From Asterias rubens (Eukaryota; Echinodermata; Asteroidea; Forcipulatida; Asteriidae), in contig NW_022985694.1 in the NCBI RefSeq assembly GCF_902459465.1, forward strand, positions 1-64,000: a DNA stretch of 64,000 nt, given 5' to 3'. Made by a program: the position numbers and the translations under genes. The notes beneath the pieces were generated by a model. The model worked only from the letters and a program-made list of their open reading frames with translations, searched no databases and had not been told where the DNA came from. Shown in pieces: positions 12,532-24,700 of this stretch (within the stretch, counting starts at the first letter, position 1; every line of letters begins with the position of its first letter).

Positions 12532-15500
12532 TTTGGACCTCGGGTAACAGCAATACCAATTCAGCTACCAAGGGATATGCTTGACTTTGGACCGGAAACG
12601 GCTTCTTTTGATTGTCAGTCAATGCTGAGTTCCAGTTCGGACTTCAGTGAAGTTGCACCTGTGTTAGGCACACCAGTAACAGGGGATGTTTCCAGTGCAG
12701 CCTCTTTGTCAGACTCGGACAGTTGGGCTTCTTTTCCATTGTCACAGATGTCACCCCCACCCATGAAAAGACAGAAGAGACTTTTGTTTGTAAGTAAGAC
12801 GTTTGTTTTTAAACTTAATTATCTTTAATTTTTATGCAGATAGAGCTTCTGTTTTTTCATTGTGTGTAGCTCAATGGTTGTTTGCTGATTTTGTTTTTAA
12901 TAGTTTTACAGCAGCTTTGCTAAAAGATGATTGAGCTTCATGAAGTCGCACAAGAAAAGTGAAGACAAGAAAGGGTTCCCAATTATTGAATAATCACCCT
13001 ACATCTATGCCGTTGTGTTGGAATTATAAGTATACCAATGGTAGACTTGAACATTGATATTTGCATATTTTGTGTATCCCTTCCTTACCCATAATGTATA
13101 AAGAGACATATTACCATCTTTACCACACACAGTTTCCTTAGGACAATGCACAACTTGTATGGGTAAACCCCCCGACATTCTCAGTTTTAAAAAGGTGACC
13201 GAATTCCATTGGGAAAACAATAGGGGCCTTGGGAAAGGGACAATTTTGAAATGATATGTATGAAAGCAATTAAGATAAATTTGAAGGACTCCTCACCTTT
13301 TTCAGTGTGTACAACGGTTTACCTTGCATACCAATCTGTAAAAGACTATAGCAATTATATCCAATCTTCATATATATCACTGTTCAACAGGATACCAAGA
13401 AGATTCTTAGTGAATCTCCAGAAGGAAAGAGTGTCACTCGGAGCATCGAGCAATCTGGATTCTTGACGAAAAAAGTCAGGCATCAACTAGTCAGGATATT
13501 AGTGAGCTACTTGATTTCCCATCATGGAAAAAAGTAAGTACATGTCTATAAGGCCATTCGAATATAAAGTTGGATTTTGTTAATGACAACATGGATATGG
13601 GAACCTTCACACCAATTTTGTGAAAAAGAGAAACATGTTCAAATGACAAGAATGATGTTCATGATTGATACGTGCTCCAAAAAGGTTTTAAAATAAAAAG
13701 AAAAGAATATAAATTTATTTGAAAAGTTACAGTGTCATTTGAAAAGTGTTAGATTTACGTAACCAAGAATGACAGAATGGCCTGGAAAGGGATGACAGAA
13801 ATAACAAAATAAAGTTTTCAAATGCTGCTTAATCAAAATTCTCAACCCAGAGTGTTTTTGGGGCAGTCAAAACTTAAAAACTAATGAGGTTTAAAAGAAA
13901 TTACATGTTCATGACAGTAAAATAAGTCTTGCATGAGCAAGGCCAGCCAATAAGTCATAAACATGCTTGTTCCTGTTTGTTGAAATGTGCTTGCTGAAAT
14001 TGTTGTTAATTCATATACCTTCTACAAATTGATGACAAAATGTTTGTCCTTACTATACAATTCCTGAAAACACAGACCAAAATATATGGCAGTGTACTAA
14101 GTACTTCATTTTGTTGGTACTATTCCGTTAAATCCTCTCCCATGTCACACTTTATGCTCATTATTATAGAAATGGCTGTGTTTTAAGCAAGTATTTTCTT
14201 TGATGTTACAGCCCTGGTGCATTTGAAAAGAGTGCTCTGGCTGAGAGTGTGATTGCTGCATTCCCAAGCCTGAAAGACCCTCAAGGAATCACAGGATATG
14301 TAAGTATTAATGTTTGCCTTATTGAAGGGCAACCCATCCGAATCAGAGAGGCTTGTACAATGAATGGCCCTAGTCATCACCACGACTATTAAAGCTTTTA
14401 TCTGAAGATTGGAAATAGTATGCACACTTGGTTCACTTAGCTTATGAATATTCATATATTCTACATTAAATTTCAATAATTATTAAAATTTTGTGTACAT
14501 ACTTCATCTTGGAAGGTTATGAGACAATCAACTCCATATGAAGTATGGCAATTGTGACTGTCCACACAAATGGGCTTTAAAGTAGGTATAATAATATTGA
14601 GGTATGTCCAACAATAGAAAACACAAGATTTAGTCACAAGCGGTGACGTTTTATTTTCTGTCCACCAAGCAACACAACACACAATGTACAATTTTAAAAC
14701 TTATTTTCAGGAGTCTTAACTTGCCAAATAATCTAAAACCCAACTTTTTAGCCCATTCCTGGTGGATGGTCACAATTGTCAGTGCATGTGAAAAACAATT
14801 AGACCTGTCTGTGTAATTTACATATGCTTTGTCATTGTTTTACTAAAGGAAGCCTTTTACACTAAAGGATCCAAAGGATGCCCTGCAGGTGGTTATCTTG
14901 AAGAACACTTGCGTTATGTGAGGAAAATATGATAGAAAGGAGGAAGTTGGAGAGCATCAAGGAAGGAAGGAGGAAGTTGGAAAGCATCAAGGTAATTGAC
15001 CTATTACCCCCCCCCCCAAAAAAAAAAACAAAAAACAAAAAAACCCATCGACGACAACAACAAAAACTCAAAAACTAATATAAAAAAAATATAACAAAAT
15101 AACAAAATCCCCAATGCCCCATAAACAAACAAAAACTATGCCACATAAATAGAAAACAAAATTAATTAGAAGGCCCCATGCCCGTGTTACACCACAGATA
15201 CTAAAGGATTCTTTATCACAGGTCTTGTTTGCATTGCTTGCTTGGAATGTGTAACAACAGCACTCAAGGAAGTTTGTGTTTTAGGGGCTGGACAAAAAAA
15301 GGAAAGTGGTATTTCTGATGCACAAGTATCATTGTCATGTCATATAAATAGAGTGTGCTCATAGTTTTCAACTTCACGAGTTGCCTCAGGAGTACCCAAC
15401 CAACTTGGTTCAGGACATGGAAGCAAGGACAAAATTTAATGAATCGCTATAACAAAGGGACTGAATGGATATTATTTAATATAATTTATCTGGAGGTTAT

Positions 15501-17900
15501 AATAATATTGATGTGTTTGTACTTTTTAACAGTTAATGCAAGTGCAGCAACTCCTGATGAACCCGATGAGAAGCAAGAGACAGCCGAAGATGTACTTGCA
15601 AAGGTTCAGTGGCTAAAGGACAACTGTGCACCTACTACCAAAGTCAAAGAGTACATGTCATTGACATCAAAGCACAGGGCAGAATGGGTGAAAGATAGGG
15701 AGAGAACTGTTGCAGAAATCTTGGAGGAGTTCCCCAGGCTGCTTGGTATTGGGATGGTAGGTTACTACAAAGTCAAATCATTTCAAACTGTGGTAGTCAA
15801 TATTCTTCTTTTCTCGAGCTCTTTATTTGTCAAAGCAGTGAGAATAATATTGTCTGCATTACATTTATGGGGTGTGAGAAACTTGGTTAATGATTATTTA
15901 GGAGGCTACCATAACAGTCTTGAAACCATCCTGGTAGTGCTGTAGCTATCACTCAGAAGTCCTGGTTAATTCTAATTGTCTTTGCTTCGCACTAGTTAAG
16001 TTTTATACATCATTTTCATAACTCTTTTGTGTACTCATAATGCTTTACATACCCTTAAAACCAGTCAGTCCTAGCTAATGCTGACTTTGATTTTCTTTGT
16101 TTCTGAAGAGTTTTGCAATATTGGTCAGCATGTAATTTAGCTTTGGGGAAGTCAATGTAGTGCTCCACAACCAACAAGAATGTTTCATTTAATCACTTTT
16201 ACTTAAGATTGAGCAAGACTTCCAGCTGATGTACCCAAAAGTTGCTGACAGACTGACTGACAAATGGGGCGGCTTGTCGGACTCACTGATAGATTATGCC
16301 ACACAGATGTTTCCTCTTTGGAAGGATGTGTTAGGTCTTGATGCCAGTACTGATGTAAAGAAACTGACAGAAGGTATTTTTCACATTTTGAGAATGTCGG
16401 GTTGTCCGATCATTGCTTAATTCATTGGAAGAGTTGGTAAATTTTCAGAATATAATTTTGAGTGTTCTCAAGACAACCATCCTCCAGATTAATTTGAAGT
16501 GGCTGAGGATTTCCAATTAAATGCTGCATTGACGTAATTCCCTTACGTAAATATGATTTCCTTCATTACGGTGATAACTTGGGTAAGACACACAGAATGT
16601 AGGCCTTTATCATGCTGAATTCATTTTGGCCATGCGCCATAGTATCCAATAAAAGTAATGATTGCCCATATTTATTTACATATAAAAAGGAACCAAACTA
16701 TTTGTCCTTTCAGCCTCGGTTTGGTTACATGACTTCAATGGGAGAAATACAAGATGGCCTCACAATGATAAAGGTCTATTGAAGTTGATCCTAATATGGC
16801 AAAGTTAAGGCGGTTGATGATTACTGTTTTGGACCATTATCCTAGTGTTGATATAACTTGCTCAAATTTCCATACTCTCTTTTTAACAGATGAGAAGATC
16901 AACCTGTCATTCTTTGTCATTCCAATGATATTTGATGGCTGCGACAAAAAGAAAACTGGTGGCAGATTTGGGCCAAAGGAAACAATGAAAGCCTTTATTG
17001 ATGTACAACTGGTGAGTATTGTCTTGCAAAATGATATTAAAACAAGTATCTCGCATTCCTTTGGCGGATCTAGGGGGAAGGGACTATGTGGCTTTAGGGC
17101 TCCCCCCAAAAAAATAAAGTAAAGAAAAAAAAATAAGAAAAAATGTTGAAAAACAAAACTGCCCTTTAGGGATCACACCTCAGTTAAAGTACCCCCTTAT
17201 GGTGTATCCAGGCACTGCCTCTTCCCAGGTTTATCGTTACTTGGATGTGATCCCTGGCCATAGGGCAGTGTTTGGTTTTATGAATTATTACTGCCATCCA
17301 AAAAGAAAGGTTGCTGACAATAAATAGGGAGACCGTAAGCATAGGTCAGTTCCAGTGTCATAGGGAAATCTGTTCCATAGTAGCTTGACCCCCTCCACAA
17401 TTCTTTTTTTTTGGAGGGGGGGGGGGAACAGTTTATTCGAGGGTTCAATTTAGCTGTCCCCACCAGCATACCAACCCATAGGTGGCAGATTCAAGTCCTG
17501 CTCCAGTAAATTTGTCTATATTTGCTAAAAATTGATATTTTCTTATTACTTTGACTTTTCGCAGGATATTGTGCACATGCCAACGTACTTAGAAAAAATT
17601 GACGCGACAAAACATCCTCAGCCATTCCTGCTCGTCCTGTACAGTGAATCAGTGCTAAAACCTTCCAGTGTATTTGTGATTATTGAGAAGAACACAATTC
17701 CGCAACCATCCCTACTGAAGGCCATAGATGTCTGCTATAAGGCTCACTTCATACTCGACTGTAAATACCAGCAACTTTGCACAAGTGTGTGGAAATTCTT
17801 TGAGAGGTATATTTTCAACCAGCCTGGAATTCCAACAAACAAAGACAGTCCAACTCTAAGAGCCCTGAGGGCATTTTTGGCTTTCCGAAATTTTCCATGA
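12532..17900 (+). CDS. SAMD3-like accessory transposon protein, multi-exon
   Basis: Exons by GT..AG borders: 12532-12789 (Ser-rich linker ending in a basic KRQKR segment), 13391-13533, 14212-14299 (LAESVIAAFPSLKDP), 14849-14991, probably one near 15360-15470 (LPQEYPTNLVQDM), 15533-15756 (TVAEILEEFPRLL), 16208-16373 (LMYPKVADRL), 16890-17011, and 17565-17900 with the stop. The order and motifs follow the SAMD3-like proteins often annotated in fish and invertebrates, including the C-terminal segment around LLKAIDVCYKAHF. The first exon(s) are not identified. Exon 14849-14991 hits a stop because one A is missing relative to the left arm. The gene follows the transposase on the same strand, as in the second element at 35704-38850. 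I infer a role as DNA-binding or accessory mobility factor. No enzymatic motif is visible. Confidence 0.72.
16606..16782. repeat. Small foldback MITE in a SAMD3-like intron
   Basis: The ends are inverted: AGGCCTTTATCATGCTG at the left, and AGACCTTTATCATTGTG as the reverse complement of the right. The inner right part matches repeats at 57640-57740, 39120-39232 and 40915-41025 (gcc-atcttg, then ggctggaa-ggaaaaata-tctggtacc). The mirror copy is at about 418-595 in the left arm. Confidence 0.6.
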
Positions 17901-19644
17901 AAGCTTCCCAGATTGACCATGGGCTGTTTGACATTTTGTTGTTTACCTATTCATTCATTCCTTGTTACAGTGCAGACTCATTAATGGTCATGACATTTGC
18001 CTTGTTTAGAATCGTATGACTGTCAAGAAATTAGATAGTAAGACTATGGGGGGAAAACATGGTTGTTCTTTGACAGGTTACTTAATCTTTCAAACCTCTA
18101 TTTGCTTTCAAACTTAAAAGAAACAAACAATACTACAAAAATCATGACAGTTAAAACTAGTTGAATGCAATTGAAAGATGTATTAATTTATTTTTTGTTT
18201 CTCTTACTGGAAACAAACTCTTATAGTGTTATGTATAAAGTATCTCAATCATACATTTTTGTAAAACAAGGGCAGACTTTGCAGAATTGTGTGGAAGATC
18301 TTTGAGAGGTGTATTTTCAACCAACCTGGACTTCCAACAAACAAAGACAGTCCAACTCTAGTACAGGCCTGAGAGCCTTTTTGACTTTCCGAAATCTTCC
18401 ATGAAATTTTCCCATCTCAATCATGTTTTGTTTAAAACAAAGGCAGAGCTTGGGGAATAAGGGGTTTGCCCTTTACCAACACTTTGAAATTAACCCGGCT
18501 GTAATAAAATACATGCCCCTAGATGGACCCCCTTCTGAAAACTCCTGAATCCGCCTATGTTAAGGGGTGATAATTCAAACTGTTTATATTTTATATTTAA
18601 AATAATAACAGACATCAACAACACCACTACCTCAAGATTTTAATTAAGAAGCAAGTGTAAAACATTGTTTTCAACTTAACAAAGTCTGACTATGTTGTAC
18701 ACCAAGTTGATAATATGATTATCGTTTTTTATGAAGAACAAACCCTGAATATTATGTTTACTACTCGTTGTATTCAACTCGTTTAATTTACACACTGTAG
18801 TGCTTGTTAGCAAACTTGTTTAAAGATAAGTTCTGTACTTTGATTAATTTATGTAGACTATTCCGAGTGTTGTCGGCAAAGTAACACAAATTGACACAAC
18901 TCGACACTTAACATTCAGTTTATTTGCGTTTTTCCAAAGGTTCACGAAAGAAGTCTATTGGCGAGTTATTTTTGACATACGTTTTATTAGTGCACAGTTG
19001 TCTTTAAAAAAAAGGGCATTACAAGCAAGTTTCCCAAAGGTTTAATTTTGATAAACTAAAATTTGTTTGTTAACGAAAGTCTTTTGCAATTTTTAGGTTA
19101 CTTTTAGTCAAGTTTATTTATTAAGCCAAATTGTTACTGTTCAGAAACAAAAAGAAAGGCAAGGCAAGCAAGCACCAGTTGTTTGAGATTTGTTTATATT
19201 TTTATTGGCATGTTATTTAATACAAGTTGTTGTGCCATTTTTGAGAAACAAACAAAAAGAAAGTAAAAACAAGCAAGTGTGTGTTTCAAAAGCTTTAACT
19301 TCGGTAATTATAAGATTATGTGTGTGAAAGACATTGCTGAAAGAGCAAGTTACATCATGTTCTAATTGTTTTTATAAAACAAATGTTTTTTTATAGAGCT
19401 ATTTACAAATCATTTTTTCACGAATTTGTTTCGCAAATAATTTTTGATCCTTGAAAAGCCTCACATATATTTTACTGACTACTAAGTCTGTTTATCAAAA
19501 GAAGGTCCTACCTTTGAGGTTGCTTAAATTGTTGAAGCGTACTTTCAGTGCAGTTAAGAAAGTTCAATAAATAAAACATAAACAAAGGAATTGCATTAAC
19601 TGTTTATTTTCTTTCCCAGCATGTGTGTAATTCATTTAAAATAT
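17901..19644. other. 3' flank of the SAMD3-like gene, mostly without genes
   Basis: AT-rich and non-coding, with no open frame of note. The one recognisable item is a degenerate repeat of the terminal exon at 18277-18416. The rest holds A- and T-runs only. Confidence 0.6.
18277..18416 (+). pseudogene. Degenerate duplicate of the SAMD3-like terminal exon
   Basis: The segment from 'tttgcagaattgtgtggaag' to the end of 'cttccatgaaattttccc' repeats the 3' part of the terminal exon and its stop (about 17773-17910). It includes the same caacaaacaaagacagtcc core. It carries a short insertion (gtac) and substitutions that break the frame. It looks like a local tandem duplication of the gene end. Confidence 0.75.
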
Positions 19645-19995
19645 TCCAACAACAATGGTTAAAATATTTACCAACATTTGGTGGGAAAAGTGACCAATTT
19701 ATGTACAGAAATTTAAACGAACCCAATAATTGGATACAGCATTTACCAATACATGGTGGGAAAAGTGACCAATATGTGGTCAGAAATTTAAACAATCCCA
19801 ATAATTGGATACAGCATTTACCAATACATGGTGGGAAAAGTGACCAATATGTGGACAGAAATTTAAACAATCCCAATAATTGGATACAGCATTTACCAAT
19901 ACATGGTGGGAAAAGTGACCAATATGTGGACAGAAATTTAAACAATCCCAATAATTGGATACAACATTTACCAACAATTGGTGAAAAAAATTACC
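19645..19995. repeat. 75-bp tandem repeat, about 4.5 copies
   Basis: The string gggaaaagtgaccaat recurs at 19683, 19758, 19833 and 19908, a period of exactly 75. Copies 2 to 4 are nearly identical and the outer ones are degenerate. Each unit contains ccaat/attgg and ccaaca/ttggt words that resemble the subterminal motifs of the adjacent CMC terminus. Because 75 is a multiple of 3, both strands stay open and give spurious repeat ORFs. Confidence 0.92.
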
Positions 19996-20264
19996 AATTA
20001 CCCCAAAAATATTCACTAACAGTTGGTTGAAAATTGCCCAGTATTTGAACAAATACTTTTAACCAATAAATGGTATACAAAGCATATCCAACAGCTGTGT
20101 AATTAGAATTAACCAACTATGTGTAGTTGGGTTTGCCCAATAATTTAGTAAATGGTTTAACCAACGGCTGTTGGGCAATAATTGCCCCAAAACTGGTGGG
20201 GCTGATATTTGAACCAACGTTGGGTAAAAAGTTGGGTAATTTTTACCCTTTTTTTTTTACAGTG
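19996..20264 (+). mobile_element. Probable 3' terminus of the first CMC element
   Basis: Dense ccaac/gttgg inverted words end in a T-run and ACAGTG, so the terminal sequence read inward is CACTGT followed by ten As. It is followed directly by TA at 20265-20266. This resembles the ends of the second element (CACTC, A-run, TA duplication). The corresponding 5' end should lie near the palindrome centre but I could not find a CACTGT copy there. Confidence 0.6.
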
Positions 20265-20266
20265 TA

Positions 20267-20990
20267 GGGTGTTTGTTGAGACGGAAGTACTGTAAGTACA
20301 CAAAATTAAGCAAAAGGAGTCGGGCTCGATCAAATTCAAGGTTTTTGCCTAATTTTGCGAGAAGTTTGGTATTTACAGCAGACTTGTTTTTCCAAACACA
20401 GTCAAACTGCTGTTCCTTATTAAAAAAAAAAGTGCTGGGACCTTAGTCTTGTTACACAAGACTTGATTCCAACTGTATCACCTTTATATACACACAGCCT
20501 AAAAAGTTCATGTCTTGTACTTTTTCACATAATTTCTTAAGAATACTTGCCATTGTTTAACTTTTCAAATGTTTAATTGTACAGTTAGAATCAAGTCGTG
20601 AGCAAGAAGACTGTGATGTCCCAACACATTTACATTCACTAAGGAACAGCAGATAGGGTGTTTGTTGAGACGGAAGTACTGTAAGTACACAAAATTAAGC
20701 AAAAGGAGTTGGGCTCTATCAAATTAAAGTTTTTTGCCTATTTTTGCAAGAAGTTTGGTACTACAGCACACCTGTTTTTTTTTTCAAACTTAGTCAAACT
20801 GCTGTTCCTTCGTGAAAATAAATGTGCTTGGACCTTAGTCTTTTTACTCAAGACTTGATTCTAACTGTATCACCTTTATAATACAAAAAAAAAAAAAAAA
20901 ACCAAAAATTCATGTCTTGTACTTTTTCGCATAATTACTCAAGAATACTTGCCATTGTTAAGTTTTTAAATGTTTAATTGTAATCGTCTT
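20267..20990 (+). repeat. Direct tandem duplication, two copies of about 389 and 335 bp
   Basis: Copy 1 starts at 20267 (gggtgtttgttgagacggaa) and copy 2 at 20656 with the same 20 bases. They stay alignable through gtcttgtactttttc and gaatacttgccattg, with small indels and substitutions. The CMC terminus abuts the first base of copy 1, so the element inserted at the junction with this duplication. No coding sequence was recognised. Confidence 0.85.
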
Positions 20991-21717
20991 GGTAAACGAC
21001 TACATGAAACTACCTCAAATAAGTTTGTGATCTAGATGTGCATGGTAGATCTCCACTAGTATAATGCCAGTCAGTCAAGCTTTCCTACAAAATTCCAGGG
21101 TATTTTCAATTAGTTTTTTTACAGTGAGGACTTGATGCTTTGAACTTCATATATACGGTGCTTTTTATGCAACCAGGCATTTTTCATTGTGCGAACTAAC
21201 ACCATCCAATATATAACATTGCGTGTGTGTCAGTTCATCATGACAAGTGTACATAGGTAGTAAACATTCAACTTAAGAATGGTCAATGTGTAGTCTTAAA
21301 TGTCTATCAATGAAATAGAATGACTGAAACGAATGTTTATTCTTATTCGCTTTTTTTATTCTTACAATATCCAATGACTTTATTGACTATCGTAATATCA
21401 ACTACCTTCAATGTCATGTGTATTCACAAGTTAACAATATATTATATAAACCATAAAGAAAGTTGATTGTATTCTGAATGAATACTTTATATTTGCGTTC
21501 TACGTACTAAATTTCATATACATCAGTTTAAACAACTCTTTGTCTGGTTCTTGCCATTTCAATTTTTAGTGTGTGTTTTTAACTCAACTAAAGGCACTAC
21601 TTCTATTAAAAGTTGTCATCAGTTTTTTAACGCTGCAGTATTCTCCATACAAGAGGTTTCTCAGGAAAATGTTAGATTTAAAGTCGTTTTTGAAACATTG
21701 TGATAAACGCTAGCTTT
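20991..21717. other. Spacer with no recognised gene
   Basis: AT-rich DNA. One possible CMC-like terminus (a T-run then ACAGTG, ending near 21127) was noticed. No ORF with composition like a gene and no RNA gene was seen. Confidence 0.5.
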
Positions 21718-24700
21718 CAATCTGCCTTTCAACTTGCTATATAATTTTCCAGCTGGTTCTCTTCAATTTATATTTTTATATATGTATTTTCTACAACTGT
21801 GTGCTGTATTTTACATTTCCTACAATATTTTGCAATTACAATCAGAATACATGTACGTAACGCTTTGCCTCAATTTAGCATTTTTTGTTTGCCTCTAACT
21901 ACATATTTAAAATTAATATTAGACTCATCTAGGTTTCCATGGAATCATTTTCAACTAAGTGGAAACCATTGTGTTAGACCCAACAGGATTCTATTTAGCG
22001 GGACCCAACGGGATCCCGTTCAGCGGAACCCACATGATCTAATGGGATCCCATTTAGCAGGATCAAACGGGATCCAATTCAGTGAGACGATACGCAATCC
22101 CATTCAGCGTGGTCCAATGGGATCCCATTCAGTGAGACGCAATGGGATCCCATTCAGCGGGGTCCAATGGGATCTCATTCAGTGGGGTCCAATGGGATCT
22201 CATTCAGTGGGGTCCAATGGGATCTCATTCAGTGGGGTCCAATGGGATCCCATTCAGCGGGGTCCAATGGGATCCCATTCAGTGAGAGGCAATGGGATCC
22301 CATTCAGCGGGATCCAATCAGCGGGGTCCAATGGGATCCCATTCAGTGAGACGCAATGGGATCCCATTCAGCGGGGTCCAATGGGATCCCATTCAGTGAG
22401 GTCCAATGGGATCCCATTCAGTGGGGTCCAATGGGATCCCATTCAGTGAGACGCAATGGGATCCCATTCAGTGGGGTCCAATGGGATCCCATTCAGTGGG
22501 GTCCAATGGGATCCCATTCAGCGGGGTCCAATGGGATCCCATTCAGTGGGGTTCAATGGAATCCCATTCAGTGGAATCCAATGGGATCCCATTCTGCAGG
22601 GTACAATGGGATCCCAGTTAGTGGGGTCCAATGGGATCCCATTCAGTAAGAGGCAACGGGATCCCATTCAGCTGGTCCCAATAGGATCCCATTCTGCATG
22701 ATCCAACGGGATCCCATTCAGCGGGGACTAATGGGATCCCATTCAGTGAGAGGCAATGGGATCCCATTCAGCTGGTCCCAATGGGATCCCATTCTGCAGG
22801 ATCCAACGGGATCCCATTCTGCAGGGTCCAATGGGATCCCAGTTAGTGGGGTCCAATCTGCCTTTCAACTTGCTATATAGTTTTCCAGCTGGTTCTCTTC
22901 AATTTATATTTTTATATATGTATTTTCTACAACTGTGTGCTGTTTTTTACATTTCCTACAATATTTTGCAATTACAATCAGAATACATGTACGTAACGCT
23001 TTGCCTCAATTTACCATTTTTTGTTTGCCTCTAACTACATATTTAAAATTACTATTAGACTCATCTAGGTTTCCATGGAATAATTTTCAACTAAGTGGAA
23101 ACCATTGTGTTAGACCCAACAGGATTCTATTTAGCGGGACCCAACGGGATCCCGTTCAGCGGAACCCACATGATCTAATGGGATCCCATTTAGCAGGATC
23201 AAACGGGATCCAATTCAGTGAGACGATACGCAATCCCATTCAGCGTGGTCCAATGGGATCCCATTCAGTGAGACGCAATGGGATCCCATTCAGCGGGGTC
23301 CAATGGGATCTCATTCAGTGGGGTCCAATGGGATCTCATTCAGTGGGGTCCAATGGGATCTCATTCAGTGGGGTCCAATGGGATCCCATTCAGCGGGGTC
23401 CAATGGGATCCCATTCAGTGAGAGGCAATGGGATCCCATTCAGCGGGATCCAATCAGCGGGGTCCAATGGGATCCCATTCAGTGAGACGCAATGGGATCC
23501 CATTCAGCGGGGTCCAATGGGATCCCATTCAGTGAGGTCCAATGGGATCCCATTCAGTGGGGTCCAATGGGATCCCATTCAGTGAGACGCAATGGGATCC
23601 CATTCAGTGGGGTCCAATGGGATCCCATTCAGTGGGGTCCAATGGGATCCCATTCAGCGGGGTCCAATGGGATCCCATTCAGTGGGGTTCAATGGAATCC
23701 CATTCAGTGGAATCCAATGGGATCCCATTCTGCAGGGTACAATGGGATCCCAGTTAGTGGGGTCCAATGGGATCCCATTCAGTAAGAGACAACGGGATCC
23801 CATTCAGCTGGTCCCAATAGGATCCCATTCTGCATGATCCAACGGGATCCCATTCAGCGGGGACTAATGGGATCCCATTCAGTGAGAGGCAATGGGATCC
23901 CATTCAGCTGGTCCCAATGGGATCCCATTCTGCAGGATCCAACGGGATCCCATTCTGCAGGGTCCAATGGGATCCCAGTTAGTGGGGTCCAATCTGCCTT
24001 TCAACTTGCTATATAATTTTCCAGCTGGTTCTCTTCAATTTATATTTTTATATATGTATTTTCTACAACTGTGTGCTGTATTTTACATTTCCTACAATAT
24101 TTTGCAATTACAATCAGAATACATGTACGTAACGCTTTGCCTCAATTTAGGGATCCAGCGGGATCCAATCAGCGGGGTCCAATGGGATCCCATTCAGTGA
24201 GACGCAATGGGATCCCATTCAGCGGGGTCCAATGGGATCCCATTCAGTGAGGTCCAATGGGATCCCATTCAGTGGGGTCCAATGGGATCCCATTCAGTGA
24301 GACGCAATGGGATCCCATTCAGTGGGGTCCAATGGGATCCCATTCAGTGGGGTCCAATGGGATCCCATTCAGCGGGGTCCAATGGGATCCCATTCAGTGG
24401 GGTTCAATGGAATCCCATTCAGTGGAATCCAATGGGATCCCATTCTGCAGGGTACAATGGGATCCCAGTTAGTGGGGTCCAATGGGATCCCATTCAGTAA
24501 GAGGCAACGGGATCCCATTCAGCTGGTCCCAATAGGATCCCATTCTGCATGATCCAACGGGATCCCATTCAGCGGGGACTAATGGGATCCCATTCAGTGA
24601 GAGGCAATGGGATCCCATTCAGCTGGTCCCAATGGGATCCCATTCTGCAGGATCCAACGGGATCCCATTCTGCAGGGTCCAATGGGATCCCAGTTAGTGG

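Larger units (their letters stand above)
8620..17199 (+). repeat. Right arm of the giant inverted repeat
   Basis: Partner of 1-8528. It contains the better preserved copy of the transposase and most of the SAMD3-like gene. 17199 is only where the mirror of base 1 falls, so it is not a demonstrated boundary. The transposon itself continues to about 20264. Confidence 0.93.

Noticed and set aside
16713-16782. Possible SAMD3-like exon after a CCTTTCAG acceptor
   Set aside because: The segment matches a dispersed MITE found at 57640, 39120 and 40915, so it is intronic repeat.
19604-20052. Open frames of 90-135 codons on both strands
   Set aside because: They follow exactly the 75-bp tandem array, whose period is a multiple of 3. 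There are no splice sites or start context.
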